From: Desulfobulbaceae bacterium
GTDB taxonomy: Bacteria > Desulfobacterota > Desulfobulbia > Desulfobulbales > SURF-16
NCBI GenBank assembly: GCA_002868945.1
Contig: PKTX01000046.1
Span: forward strand, 1-64,000
Reading direction: 5' to 3'
DNA: 64,000 bases
Part shown: piece after piece, positions 51,655 through 59,847 of the stretch
Position numbering within the stretch: the stretch's first letter is position 1
Layout: each line of letters begins with the position of its first letter
Made by a program: the position numbers and the translations under genes
Notes under the pieces: generated by a model
What the model saw: only the letters and a program-made list of their open reading frames with translations
Databases searched by the model: none
Told to the model about the DNA's origin: nothing

Positions 51655-52686
51655 TTACAGGTGGCGACGGGTCAGGCGGCGCAGGGTCTGGGTGTTGAAG
51701 TCCTGATCCTGTTTGTCCAGGTTCTTCATGGGGACCTCGGCCCGGGCCGCCTCGCGATGACCGCCGGCCGAGCCGATCTCGCCAAAGGCCTTTTGGGCCA
51801 GTACCCCGGCATTTTTGCGATAGCCGTCGCAGCGGAAGATAACAACCAGTCGTTCGCCATGGATGCCGGAGATAAAGACCCAGGATACCTGATGAACCCG
51901 ATTGAAGAAATCAGCAATGATGACAAGAATGTCCGGGTTGAAGACCCGGCCGACATGGGCATAGAGACGGTTGTTGCTGACCTTCATGGTCTCAAAGGCG
52001 GTCTTGAAGTAATTCAGCTCTGAGAGGCGGAGCTCGGACAGCTCGATTTTGCGGACCAGATTCTGGTTGGCTATGTTGAAGAGATAGCGAAAAGAGATGG
52101 CATCGGCCAGCTTTGCCTTTTTCTCAAAATTGTTGGTGTCCACCTTGATGGCATAAAAAAGGGCGGTGGCAATGGCCACCGACGGTTTCAGGTCGGCTGC
52201 CCGGAGATATTCCACCATCATCGAGGCAGTGGCGCCATAGTCGGGCCGGATATCAATGAAGCTCGCCTTCCATTGGCCGGTCACCGGGTGATGGTCGATA
52301 ATCGCGTCAAAGGTTATGTCGGCAAAAACAGGGTTGTGGGAGGGTTGTGAATCAATAATAATGAACTTGCTGTAGTCGTCTTTGGTGATCGACTTGATGC
52401 GTTTTGCCGAAATTTTGAGCAGGTCCATCATGGCGACATTACTCAGCCGGCGGATCTCGTTGGGGTAAACAATATGTGTTCTTTTGACGCGATAGCGCAG
52501 CAGTCGTTTGGCGGCCATGGCGCTGGCCAGTGAATCCGGATCAGCGGAAATGACGATAAGGACGCTATCATCCTTGCTAAAGATCTCCCAAAAATCGTTG
52601 AGGCGATCTTTGGCCGTTTTTTTTATGCCTTGATGATTCTTTTTAAACTCTTTGGCACTGATTACTTCAGTCAATACATTCACCAT
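51655..52686 (-). CDS. DHH-family phosphoesterase
   Basis: 343 residues. Metal-binding motifs of the DHH superfamily are visible: ADPDSLASAMAAKRLL (first Asp motif), FIIIDSQPSHN (second), IIDHHPVTGQW (the DHH motif) and the C-terminal DHHA1 region with GEIGSAGGHREAARAEV. Members hydrolyse phosphodiesters such as nanoRNA or cyclic dinucleotides. The substrate is not predictable here: a ~30-residue N-terminal helix precedes the domain, with no CBS or GGDEF fusion. A hairpin at 52750-52802 lies on its upstream side. Confidence 0.84.
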   Translation of the reverse strand: MVNVLTEVISAKEFKKNHQGIKKTAKDRLNDFWEIFSKDDSVLIVISADPDSLASAMAAKRLLRYRVKRTHIVYPNEIRRLSNVAMMDLLKISAKRIKSITKDDYSKFIIIDSQPSHNPVFADITFDAIIDHHPVTGQWKASFIDIRPDYGATASMMVEYLRAADLKPSVAIATALFYAIKVDTNNFEKKAKLADAISFRYLFNIANQNLVRKIELSELRLSELNYFKTAFETMKVSNNRLYAHVGRVFNPDILVIIADFFNRVHQVSWVFISGIHGERLVVIFRCDGYRKNAGVLAQKAFGEIGSAGGHREAARAEVPMKNLDKQDQDFNTQTLRRLTRRHL

Positions 52687-53009
52687 GCAGGATCAGCCTG
52701 CAAATCCTTTTGTTGACCAGTGGCCTGGTCTCGTCTATGGCCAAAATAAAAAAAATGGTAAATGAGCCCCAGACCAAGGGGCCTGTGGCTCATCACCATT
52801 TTTGTCATGTTGCTTTTACCATAGATAAAACGAAAGACGCAAGTGGCTAATTGATAAAAAAAATATAGTAAAAACGAGTGTTTGGCTGCGGGAGGTACTT
52901 TTTGTGATTTTTTATGGAGTAAGCCATGGCCAGGTGACGATGGTGCTCTGCTGGCGAAAAACCGTGCTGTTTCTGGTTGGACAGTGTTGGCCCGGGCTGC
53001 CGGGGAAAG
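52687..53009. other. Divergent intergenic interval with strong hairpin
   Basis: Between the DHH gene and the kinase regulatory region. At 52750-52802, AAATGGTAAATGAGCC and GGCTCATCACCATTT form a long stem with flanking A/T runs, terminator-like in either direction. The reading frame at 52882-53130 is not protein-like. Confidence 0.45.
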
Positions 53010-53025
53010 GTTACTGAAAAGTAAC
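53010..53025. promoter_or_regulatory. GTTAC-N6-GTAAC palindrome (kinase operon)
   Basis: GTTACTGAAAAGTAAC. Its centre lies about 131 bases upstream of the start expected from the sigma-54 element at 53122-53139. Same sequence class as the sites at 58435, 59332 and 59364. Confidence 0.65.
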
Positions 53026-53121
53026 GCTTGGCCAGGGCAGCGGCTGGCGTTTATTCTGAAAGAGAGCCGATTTGCCGGGACCGGCGCCTTTTTTCGGCCT
53101 TTGGCAGGAGCAGGTGTCCTG

Positions 53122-53139
53122 CTGGTATGATTGGTGCAA
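53122..53139 (+). promoter_or_regulatory. Sigma-54 promoter of the kinase/regulator operon
   Basis: CTGGTATGATTGGTGCAA: GG and GC ten bases apart, TGC at -12. It shares GGTATGA-N5-TGCA with the napF promoter. Confidence 0.6.
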
Positions 53140-53207
53140 AAGGCGTATACAGGTCAGGTGGTGCCCAGAGAGGCAAGCCTTTTTTTGTGTGATGGGATGG
53201 AGAAGAG

Positions 53208-54758
53208 ATGCATATCAGAATGAAACTCAGCCTTACCGTGGGATTGGTGATTGTCGTCTCTTACGGTATCACCTTTTACCGGACATCCGCCTTTCAGCAG
53301 GAGTTTGTCTTTACCCAGGTGGCCCAGCAGGCCCGCATGCTTCACCAGCAGGTGCTGATGACCCGGAAATGGGTTTCCGACCACCAGGGGCTCTTTGTCC
53401 TCAAGACCTCGGAGTCGCCGGTAAACCCCTTTCTGGATACTCCTGATGCCGAGATTTTTGACAGGGAGGGACATGCCTATGTGAAGCGCAATCCGGCCAT
53501 GGTTACCCGGGAGCTTTCCCTCTACTCCCGAGAGCAGGGGCTTTTTCACTACCGGGTCACCACCCTGAAGCCGATTAATCCGGCCAATGCGCCTGATGCC
53601 TTTGAGCGGCAGGCCCTTCTTTTTTTTGAGGAAGAGGGCGGCGATGAGATGGTCAAGATTCTTCAAGAGGACGGCCAGCAGGTTCTGCGCTATATATCGC
53701 CTCTGCATGTGGAGGAGTCGTGCCTGGAGTGCCATGCCAAACAGGGCTATAAGGTGGGGGATATCCGTGGCGCCCTCAGTACAACGATCTCAGTAGAGTG
53801 GGCCTTTGCCGATATCAGAGCCAATAATCGCATGTTGCTCGGCATCTGTCTGTTGACTATTGTGGTGGTGGGGGTGGTAATATTCCTGTTGCTTGATATG
53901 GTCGTGGTGCGGCGGCTCGGCAGGCTTTCCCAGGCAGTGGAGCGCTTTCCGGAGAGTGACGATTTTGAAAATCTGGGCCGCGGCGACGATGAGGTGGGCC
54001 GTCTCACCGAAAAATTTCAGGAACTTGCCCAGCGCCTGAAGAAATCACAGCTCGAGCTGGATAAGACCCGGGCCCATATCTATCAGAGTGAGAAGCTGGC
54101 CGCCCTTGGCCGCCTGGCTGCCGGTGTGGCCCACGAGATCAACAACCCCCTGGGCGGTATGATGAATTGTGTGAAGGGCATGGGGGAAAGCCCGGGGGAT
54201 GCCGACATGGCCAGGCGCTATCTTCCCCTGCTTGAAAAGGGGCTGCGCCGCATCGGCAATATTGTCAGCCGCCTTCTCAAGTTTGGCCGGCGCGAGGCGG
54301 TGCAGTACGGCAAGGCCTCGGTGGATGAGCTGGTGCGTGAATGTTTCCTGTTGCTGGAATATGGCCTGAAGGATATTGATCTGCAGCTTGACCTCCATCT
54401 GGGCCAACCGCGTCTGGTGGATGGTGAGGCCCTGCAGCAGGTTATTGTCAATGTCGGTCTCAATGCCATTCAGGCCATGCCGGATGGCGGGGTTCTCCAG
54501 GTCCGCACCTTTGAGGAGGAGGGCCGGATGATCCTGGAGTTTGAAGATAGCGGCGCCGGTATCCCGGAGGAGCAGCTGGAGAAGATTTTTGATCCCTTTT
54601 TCACCACCAAGGAGGTGGGCCAGGGCAGTGGTCTGGGCCTTTCCATTACCTATACCTTGGTGGCGCGGATGAACGGTGTTATTGAGGTTACAAGCCAGCC
54701 CGGCAGCGGCAGCTGTTTTCGTATTGTCCTGCCCGGCCACCAAGCGGATGAGGCTTAG
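53208..54758 (+). CDS. Heme-binding membrane sensor histidine kinase
   Basis: 516 residues. An N-terminal TM helix is followed by a periplasmic DUF3365/Tll0287-like domain with one CxxCH (CLECH, residues 172-176), a covalent heme site, then a second TM helix (about 205-228), a HAMP linker, the phosphoacceptor motif [14 protein letters not shown] (His 309) and an ATP-binding domain with [20 protein letters not shown]. Heme-carrying sensors of this type detect redox state or a gaseous/nitrogen-oxide ligand. It is two bases upstream of its response regulator. ATG 53208 follows GGAGAAGAG. The ligand is unknown; nitrate/nitrite/NO is a guess from the neighbourhood. Confidence 0.85.
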   Translation: MHIRMKLSLTVGLVIVVSYGITFYRTSAFQQEFVFTQVAQQARMLHQQVLMTRKWVSDHQGLFVLKTSESPVNPFLDTPDAEIFDREGHAYVKRNPAMVTRELSLYSREQGLFHYRVTTLKPINPANAPDAFERQALLFFEEEGGDEMVKILQEDGQQVLRYISPLHVEESCLECHAKQGYKVGDIRGALSTTISVEWAFADIRANNRMLLGICLLTIVVVGVVIFLLLDMVVVRRLGRLSQAVERFPESDDFENLGRGDDEVGRLTEKFQELAQRLKKSQLELDKTRAHIYQSEKLAALGRLAAGVAHEINNPLGGMMNCVKGMGESPGDADMARRYLPLLEKGLRRIGNIVSRLLKFGRREAVQYGKASVDELVRECFLLLEYGLKDIDLQLDLHLGQPRLVDGEALQQVIVNVGLNAIQAMPDGGVLQVRTFEEEGRMILEFEDSGAGIPEEQLEKIFDPFFTTKEVGQGSGLGLSITYTLVARMNGVIEVTSQPGSGSCFRIVLPGHQADEA

Positions 54759-54760
54759 AT

Positions 54761-56131
54761 ATGCAAGCACTGGCGACAACTACCGGTCGGGCTAGACTCC
54801 TTCTGGCCGAAGATGACGAGATCATGCGTATAACCCTGCATGACCGCCTGCAAAAAGAGGGCTGGCAGGTGGATGAGGCCAGTAATGGCCGGGAGGCCCT
54901 CGATTTTCTGAAAAACAACAGCTATCATATCCTGATTTCCGATATCCGTATGCCGCAGATGGACGGCAATCGCCTGCTGGCCGAGGTGATGCAACTGGCA
55001 CCGGAGACGGACCTGATCTTCATGACCGCCTACGGCAGTGTCGAGGATGCCGTGGTCTGTCTGAAAAACGGCGCCGCCGACTACCTTCTTAAACCCTTTG
55101 ATATGGATGATCTCATTATCCGGGTGAAAAGATTGCTTGAGGTGCAGGCCGTCAAAGCCCGCTGTGTTTCCCTGGAAGATTGCTGTCGCCATGCCCGCAA
55201 GCCCATTATCGGCAGCAGCCAGGCCATGCTTGGGCTGTTGCGGCTGATCAGCCAGGTGGCGGTACGGGATTCCACCGTGCTGATAAATGGGGAGTCAGGC
55301 ACCGGTAAAGAGCTGGTGGCGGCGGCCATTCACCACAACAGTCCCCGCGCCAACAAGCCATATATTCGGGTCAATTGTGCTGCTATCCCCGAAGGCCTCA
55401 TGGAGTCCGAGCTTTTCGGCCATGAAAAGGGGGCCTTTACCGGGGCGGATTCCAGTAAAAAGGGGCGTTTTGAGATGGCTGATACCGGTACCATCCTCCT
55501 GGACGAGATCGGTGAATTACCCCTGCATCTTCAGGCCAAGATGCTGCGAGTGTTGCAGGAGAGAGAGGTGGAAAGGGTGGGAGGCAACCGTACCATCAAG
55601 GTGGATGTCCGGGTATTATGCGCCACGGCCCGGGACTTGGCGGCAGCTGTTGAGGCCGGCACCTTCCGGGAGGACCTCTACTATCGCCTCAAGGTCATCC
55701 CTGTGCAGGTGCCGCCCCTGCGTGAGCGGAAGGAGGATATTCCGGAGCTCTGCACCTTCTTTTTTAAGGAGTTTCGCGGTGGCCATCAGGAGCCGCTGCG
55801 GCTGGCCCCTGAGGCCCTTGATCTTCTTCTGGCTTACGACTTCCCTGGCAATGTCCGTGAGTTGCGCAACATTATTGAGCGGATATCGGTGCTGGCCAAC
55901 GGTCCGGTGGTGCAGCCGTGGGATCTGCCGGCCGACCTCACCGGTCAGGCAGGCGTCGTGGCGGCGCACGGCTGCACCAGCCTTGCCGAGGCAGTGAGCC
56001 GGGCCGAAAAAAAATGTATCACCATGGCCCTGGGAAAAACCAACGGCAAAAAGGCGGAGGCGGCTCAGCTCCTGGGCATCAGCCGCAAGAGTCTGTGGGA
56101 GAAGATGAAGGCCCTGCAGATTGAAGTCTGA
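54761..56131 (+). CDS. NtrC-type sigma-54 response regulator
   Basis: 456 residues: receiver domain with acceptor Asp 61 in [16 protein letters not shown]+ activator domain with Walker A GESGTGKE and the sigma-54 contact loop GAFTGA, the sensor motifs [23 protein letters not shown], and a Fis-type HTH ([23 protein letters not shown]) at the C terminus. It is coupled to the heme kinase. The natural prediction is that it binds the GTTAC-N6-GTAAC palindromes in front of the kinase, cytochrome/napF and napD genes. Confidence 0.93.
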   Translation: MQALATTTGRARLLLAEDDEIMRITLHDRLQKEGWQVDEASNGREALDFLKNNSYHILISDIRMPQMDGNRLLAEVMQLAPETDLIFMTAYGSVEDAVVCLKNGAADYLLKPFDMDDLIIRVKRLLEVQAVKARCVSLEDCCRHARKPIIGSSQAMLGLLRLISQVAVRDSTVLINGESGTGKELVAAAIHHNSPRANKPYIRVNCAAIPEGLMESELFGHEKGAFTGADSSKKGRFEMADTGTILLDEIGELPLHLQAKMLRVLQEREVERVGGNRTIKVDVRVLCATARDLAAAVEAGTFREDLYYRLKVIPVQVPPLRERKEDIPELCTFFFKEFRGGHQEPLRLAPEALDLLLAYDFPGNVRELRNIIERISVLANGPVVQPWDLPADLTGQAGVVAAHGCTSLAEAVSRAEKKCITMALGKTNGKKAEAAQLLGISRKSLWEKMKALQIEV

Positions 56132-56196
56132 GTTCTTTTATGATGGCCAGCCGTGCCACCCATATCCGTTGTTATGACCTGCTCTGGGTTACATAA

Positions 56197-56232
56197 AAAA
56201 CGCCCGCGACCTTGAAAGGCTGCGGGCGTTTG
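56197..56232. terminator. Bidirectional terminator between regulator and HAO-like gene
   Basis: AACGCCCGC-GACCTTGAAAGGCT-GCGGGCGTT, with A-run and T-run flanks. Confidence 0.88.
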
Positions 56233-56258
56233 TCGTGGCTAAAGTGGACAGTGGTTCT

Positions 56259-57629
56259 TTATTCAGGTCCGGTGCTCATCACCGTGCTGAGTTCCTCAAT
56301 GGAATTGGTCTTGATCCGCCAGTTGTAGATATCCTCCATGTCCTTGAAGACCTGGAATACCTGGAAGAAGCCATGCCAGTGGGCATAGTCAGGGGCATTC
56401 ATAGCTGCACCCTGGCGGGCCCTGCGGCCGGTATGGTGCCAGAGGAAGTACATGAGCTCCTGAAAGCCGTCACGCCAGGCATCGTCCTTGAGCAGGCCAC
56501 GGGCCTTGAGGTCCTTTTTCATGGTGACGGCGCGATCCCAATATTCGTTATAAAGGGCCACCGCGTCGTCCACGGTTTTCTCCTGGGTGGCGGTGTGGCT
56601 CGGGCCGTGGCAGTTGAGACAGACCTTCCGCATATTTTCTCTACCTTTTTCGCCATCGCCATGGATGCCGGAGCGCACCTCGCTGCGCTTATGCATCAGA
56701 TCCCAGTGCAGGCGCTCCTCGACATTGTGGGTTGTCTCCAGCTCACCGATGCCGCTCATGTGACAGACCGCACAGGTGGGCGCGGTGTAATCACCTGGCT
56801 GCCAGGTGTCGGGTGCCGCATCCCAGTTCCACTCTTCTCCCTGGGTCTGATAGATCTGGCCGTGCTTGCTCTCCAAATAGATCTCGATATTCGGATGGTC
56901 GGGGCCGAGATGGCAACTGGCGCAGGCCTCCGGTTTTCTGGCCTCGGCCACGGAGAATTGGTGGCGGGTATGGCACACCGTACAGTTGCCCACTGAGCCG
57001 TCCGGATACTTGGTGCCGACACCGGCCGGCCAGGTTCCGGCCAGGGGTTTATTGTCCGGACCGACTTTGACTTCGGAGCCGTGGCAGACCTGGCAACCGG
57101 ACTGGCGCGAGGCACCGTTGGCCGCTGAGCCTTCCTCGACACCCATAAATCCGCCGCCCTCATGGTGCAACTGCAGTGCTACCAGCTTGCCGCCAGCCTT
57201 GTTCTTGTCATAGACCGCGATGCGGGCCAGGTCAGCATGGGCACTCTGCTGAAACTGTTTAACCTCGGTGGGATGGCAGCGGCCACAGGTCTTTGAGGAG
57301 ACCATGGGGGAGATGAAGGTCTTGCTGCCCTTGATGCCAGAGCATTGGCTGGCCATGGGCGAGTTTTTGTCCACCACATGGCAGTCGTAGCAGGTGATGT
57401 TGGCGTGCCCCATTTTCCCCTGTTTCCAGGCCTCGATAATACCGGGCGTCTTCTGGGCGTGACACTCGATACATTTGCTTGCCTCAGCGGAAATGCCGCG
57501 CTTGACCACCACCTCCTTGGGGGCCATGTTGGGCATGCCGGCTGCCTGGGCATGTGTTGTGCCGAGGCTGAAGGCCCCGGCCAACAGAGCCGCGCCCACC
57601 AGTACGGGGTGTACACATTGTCTTATCAT
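56259..57629 (-). CDS. Octaheme cytochrome c, hydroxylamine-oxidoreductase family
   Basis: Periplasmic octaheme protein: after a signal peptide, eight CxxCH sites (CIECH, CYDCH, CGRCH, CQVCH, CTVCH, CASCH, CAVCH, CLNCH) and the HAO-type C-terminal helices with [20 protein letters not shown] and [15 protein letters not shown]. Its gene order with a NapC/NrfH-type tetraheme gene matches the haoA-haoC arrangement of epsilonproteobacteria, where the enzyme is thought to reduce nitrite rather than oxidise hydroxylamine. Whether the P460 Tyr cross-link residue is present cannot be decided by eye. ATG 57629 after AAGAAGGAGGGAACA; 456 residues. Confidence 0.87.
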   Translation of the reverse strand: MIRQCVHPVLVGAALLAGAFSLGTTHAQAAGMPNMAPKEVVVKRGISAEASKCIECHAQKTPGIIEAWKQGKMGHANITCYDCHVVDKNSPMASQCSGIKGSKTFISPMVSSKTCGRCHPTEVKQFQQSAHADLARIAVYDKNKAGGKLVALQLHHEGGGFMGVEEGSAANGASRQSGCQVCHGSEVKVGPDNKPLAGTWPAGVGTKYPDGSVGNCTVCHTRHQFSVAEARKPEACASCHLGPDHPNIEIYLESKHGQIYQTQGEEWNWDAAPDTWQPGDYTAPTCAVCHMSGIGELETTHNVEERLHWDLMHKRSEVRSGIHGDGEKGRENMRKVCLNCHGPSHTATQEKTVDDAVALYNEYWDRAVTMKKDLKARGLLKDDAWRDGFQELMYFLWHHTGRRARQGAAMNAPDYAHWHGFFQVFQVFKDMEDIYNWRIKTNSIEELSTVMSTGPE

Positions 57630-57667
57630 TGTTCCCTCCTTCTTTGTTCTCTCTGTGGTATACGTCT

Positions 57668-58228
57668 TCATGTCTTGTTGAAAAACCTCGCTGCTGTCTC
57701 CAGCATGTCTTTGTGGCCCACATGCGGATGGCATTCCGCGCAGCGCTTACCGGTGGTGCCCAGCATATACTGGCGATGGGCGATAAGGCCGCCGGAAGGA
57801 ATTCCGGGTGGGGTTAAATTGTGATGGCAGCGCCGGCAGGCACTGTCAAAGGTGAAGTGAAGGCGGTTGCCTTCGGCATTGGCGGCCCAGTCAAACTTCT
57901 GGGCATCAAAGGTGATGTTTTGAATAACATCACCGGTGCCGGTAATGGCCTTGGTTGTCAGATATTCCACGAAATTGCCGTGGGGCAGGTGACAGTCAAC
58001 GCACTGGGCGGCAAAACCCTGCGGGTTCTGGCCGCCATGGACCGATTCCTGCCAGGAGGCCCGGAAGGGCGCCATGGCATGACATTTCACGCAAAAGGCA
58101 TCGGTGTTTGTCGTTTCAATCATAAAGCCCGATGCCAAGACGGTGACCAAGGCAAGGAGCACTCCCATGGAGATGCCTACCCACAAGGCCTTCTTGCCCC
58201 GGGGATGCCTCGTTCCCTCTTGTTCCAT
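57668..58228 (-). CDS. Tetraheme NapC/NrfH-family quinol dehydrogenase
   Basis: 186 residues. One N-terminal TM anchor ([20 protein letters not shown]) and four heme sites, CVKCH, CVDCH, CRRCH and CAECH, the NapC/NrfH layout. It passes electrons from menaquinol to the octaheme partner 38 bases downstream, and perhaps also to NapA since no napC is visible in the window. RBS AAAGGAGGTGATTTA directly before ATG is near perfect. Driven by the sigma-54 promoter at 58346-58363. Confidence 0.9.
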   Translation of the reverse strand: MEQEGTRHPRGKKALWVGISMGVLLALVTVLASGFMIETTNTDAFCVKCHAMAPFRASWQESVHGGQNPQGFAAQCVDCHLPHGNFVEYLTTKAITGTGDVIQNITFDAQKFDWAANAEGNRLHFTFDSACRRCHHNLTPPGIPSGGLIAHRQYMLGTTGKRCAECHPHVGHKDMLETAARFFNKT

Positions 58229-58345
58229 TAAATCACCTCCTTTTATCTCGTTGAGCTGCTTGAATATTTCATGGGCACCTGCCTATAAAGAAATAAGGCG
58301 ATGCCGGCCGCGATGGGAAGTTTGCGTTTCCGCTATTCTTACACG

Positions 58346-58363
58346 TAGCAAGTCCCGTTCCGT
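58346..58363 (-). promoter_or_regulatory. Sigma-54 promoter of the cytochrome operon
   Basis: On the minus strand ACGGAACGGGACTTGCTA: GG and GC 10 bases apart with a good TTGCT -12. Predicted start near 58336, 108 bases before the ATG. Confidence 0.65.
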
Positions 58364-58401
58364 GTATAAGTTGTTGATTTTGTGTGAACGTGGTCCGAGA
58401 T

Positions 58402-58417
58402 GTTACGGGATGGAAAC
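58402..58417. promoter_or_regulatory. Degenerate GTTAC-N6 palindrome
   Basis: GTTACGGGATGGAAAC; the right half GAAAC differs from GTAAC by one base. Centre 33 bases from the neighbouring site at 58435-58450. Confidence 0.45.
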
Positions 58418-58434
58418 AGTCGGTGGCGGCCAGG

Positions 58435-58450
58435 GTTACTGGTCGGTAAC
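58435..58450. promoter_or_regulatory. GTTAC-N6-GTAAC palindrome (cytochrome/napF divergent region)
   Basis: GTTACTGGTCGGTAAC. It lies between the leftward sigma-54 promoter at 58346-58363 and the rightward one at 58473-58488 and could serve both. Confidence 0.65.
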
Positions 58451-58472
58451 GACCGGCACGGGGCCGGTAAGG

Positions 58473-58488
58473 CGGTATGAATCATGCA
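58473..58488 (+). promoter_or_regulatory. Sigma-54 promoter of napF
   Basis: CGGTATGAATCATGCA: GG and GC ten bases apart, with GGTATGA-N5-TGCA as in the kinase promoter. Confidence 0.6.
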
Positions 58489-58595
58489 GCTTTGTTGCTC
58501 TGGAAGGGCGGCCGGGGTATCCTCTGTGCTCTGGAGACACCACTGCCCTTTGACCAAGGAGCAGGGCATCGTTAATATGAGTCAGGAAGGTGACA

Positions 58596-59063
58596 ATGGA
58601 TCTGAGTAGACGCCTCTTGTTGACCGGAGGCCGGGCGCCGCTGATCAGGCCGCCCTGGTCCGGAAAGGAAGATGACTTTGCCCGTAAATGCAACGGCTGC
58701 GGTATCTGCGTTACGGTGTGTCCCGAGAAGATTCTGGAGATTGCTGGTGGCAATTATCCTTGGGTCAACTTTGCCGATGGTCACTGCACCTTCTGTGGCG
58801 CCTGTCGCCGGCACTGCCCGGAGCAGGCCCTTGCCGGTGGTGATGACGAGTCTCCCTGGTCTTGCACGGCAGTCATTGGTTCCGCTTGCCTGGCCCGCCA
58901 GGGTACCAGCTGCCGGAGCTGCGGCGAGCATTGTCAAGATGCAGCCATCACCTTCCGCCTCGGCCTGGGCGGCAGCAGTCAGCCACTGGTCAACACGGAT
59001 CTGTGCAGCGGCTGCGGTGCCTGTGTGGGTGTCTGCCCGGTACAGGCCATCCATATTTTCTAG
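58596..59063 (+). CDS. napF: NapF-type iron-sulfur protein
   Basis: 155 residues with four cysteine groups: CNGCGICVTVCPEK, CTFCGACRRHCPEQ, CRSCGEHC and CSGCGACVGVCPVQ, the NapF pattern of several 4Fe-4S clusters. NapF is cytoplasmic and helps maturation or electron supply of NapA. The ATG at 58596 is preferred over an upstream GTG because AGGAAGG lies six bases before it. It is separated from napD by about 465 bases that hold the nap promoter. Confidence 0.87.
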   Translation: MDLSRRLLLTGGRAPLIRPPWSGKEDDFARKCNGCGICVTVCPEKILEIAGGNYPWVNFADGHCTFCGACRRHCPEQALAGGDDESPWSCTAVIGSACLARQGTSCRSCGEHCQDAAITFRLGLGGSSQPLVNTDLCSGCGACVGVCPVQAIHIF

Positions 59064-59198
59064 GGCAACTTGAATACAAGATGGCCACAGGCGAAACAGC
59101 TGCCTATTCAAGGCGCCTTTAAAAAAAAGCCATCCGCAGTACCATTGTTGTTCGATCCCGTGCCGCCTGTTCGTCTGCATGACCGGTGGTTTTCAGTG

Positions 59199-59287
59199 GT
59201 GCCTGTCCGGCAATGGCCCTGCCGATCGATCCGCCGGAGTCTCGCGAACTCGCGAGACTCGGAAGTGTCCTCTTTCTGGACAGACAC
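59199..59287. repeat. Short family I element upstream of the nap promoter
   Basis: Left GTGCCTGTCCGGCAATGGCC; right TCTTTCTGGACAGACAC, inverted. Only 89 bp, with the CGGAGTCTCGCGAACTCGCG motif in the middle. It lies 45 bases before the first regulator site. Confidence 0.7.
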
Positions 59288-59331
59288 TCCATACCCTGTT
59301 TTTCGAGAGACATTAGCTGACCTGGCGGGGT

Positions 59332-59347
59332 GTTACCTGAAGGTAAC
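59332..59347. promoter_or_regulatory. GTTAC-N6-GTAAC palindrome (nap, distal)
   Basis: GTTACCTGAAGGTAAC. Centre about 104 bases upstream of the predicted start. Confidence 0.7.
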
Positions 59348-59363
59348 GCTTCCCGTGCCTTTT

Positions 59364-59379
59364 GTTACCTGCTGGTAAC
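59364..59379. promoter_or_regulatory. GTTAC-N6-GTAAC palindrome (nap, proximal)
   Basis: GTTACCTGCTGGTAAC. Centre 32 bases from the distal site (three helical turns) and about 72 upstream of the predicted start. Confidence 0.7.
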
Positions 59380-59415
59380 AACATCTTGTTTTTCCGCCGT
59401 TTCCGGCCGATTTTT

Positions 59416-59432
59416 TTGGCATACCTCTTGCT
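59416..59432 (+). promoter_or_regulatory. Sigma-54 promoter of napDAGH
   Basis: TTGGCATACCTCTTGCT: close to the consensus TGGCAC-N5-TTGC, with GG and GC 10 bases apart. Predicted start about 59443, 85 bases before napD. Confidence 0.75.
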
Positions 59433-59527
59433 CTTCCCTTGATATGTGTGTGCATACTAAGAGTGTCGTCCCCCTATAGATGGCGGACAGGGTGGCCATA
59501 TCATGAATTCAAGGTGAGGAGTACCAC

Positions 59528-59764
59528 ATGGATATTGCAGGGGTTTTGGTTCATGTCAAACCGAGTGCGGTGGATCTGGTTGCAGAGTGTTTGGGCCGGC
59601 TGCCCGGCGTCGAGATTCATGCCAGGACGCAGGACAGTCGTTTTGTCGTCACCATCGAAGATGACGGCCATGGGGGAGTGTCCGATACCCTGAGCCAAGT
59701 CAATACCATCCAGGGAGTTCTTTCGGCAGCCATGGTTTATCAGCACGCAGAAGACGAGCAGTGA
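59528..59764 (+). CDS. napD: NapD, NapA maturation chaperone
   Basis: 78 residues of the NapD ferredoxin-like fold: GVLVHVKPSAVDLVAECLGR, GVEIHARTQDSRFVVTIED and DTLSQVNTIQGVLSAAMVY with the conserved I-(Q/P)-GV. NapD binds the twin-arginine signal of NapA until cofactor insertion is complete. RBS GGTGAGGAGTACCAC before ATG. First gene of the operon, 83 bases before napA. Confidence 0.93.
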   Translation: MDIAGVLVHVKPSAVDLVAECLGRLPGVEIHARTQDSRFVVTIEDDGHGGVSDTLSQVNTIQGVLSAAMVYQHAEDEQ

Positions 59765-59847
59765 AAATGGACCCGGGCCGGTTTTGCTGCCGGGAAACGC
59801 ACTCTGCCGGTGGTCCGGAATGGGTGAGCAAGTAAAGAGGAGAGAAT

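Noticed and set aside
52882-53130. 82-codon plus-strand frame before the kinase
   Set aside because: No RBS and overlaps the regulator palindrome and sigma-54 promoter.
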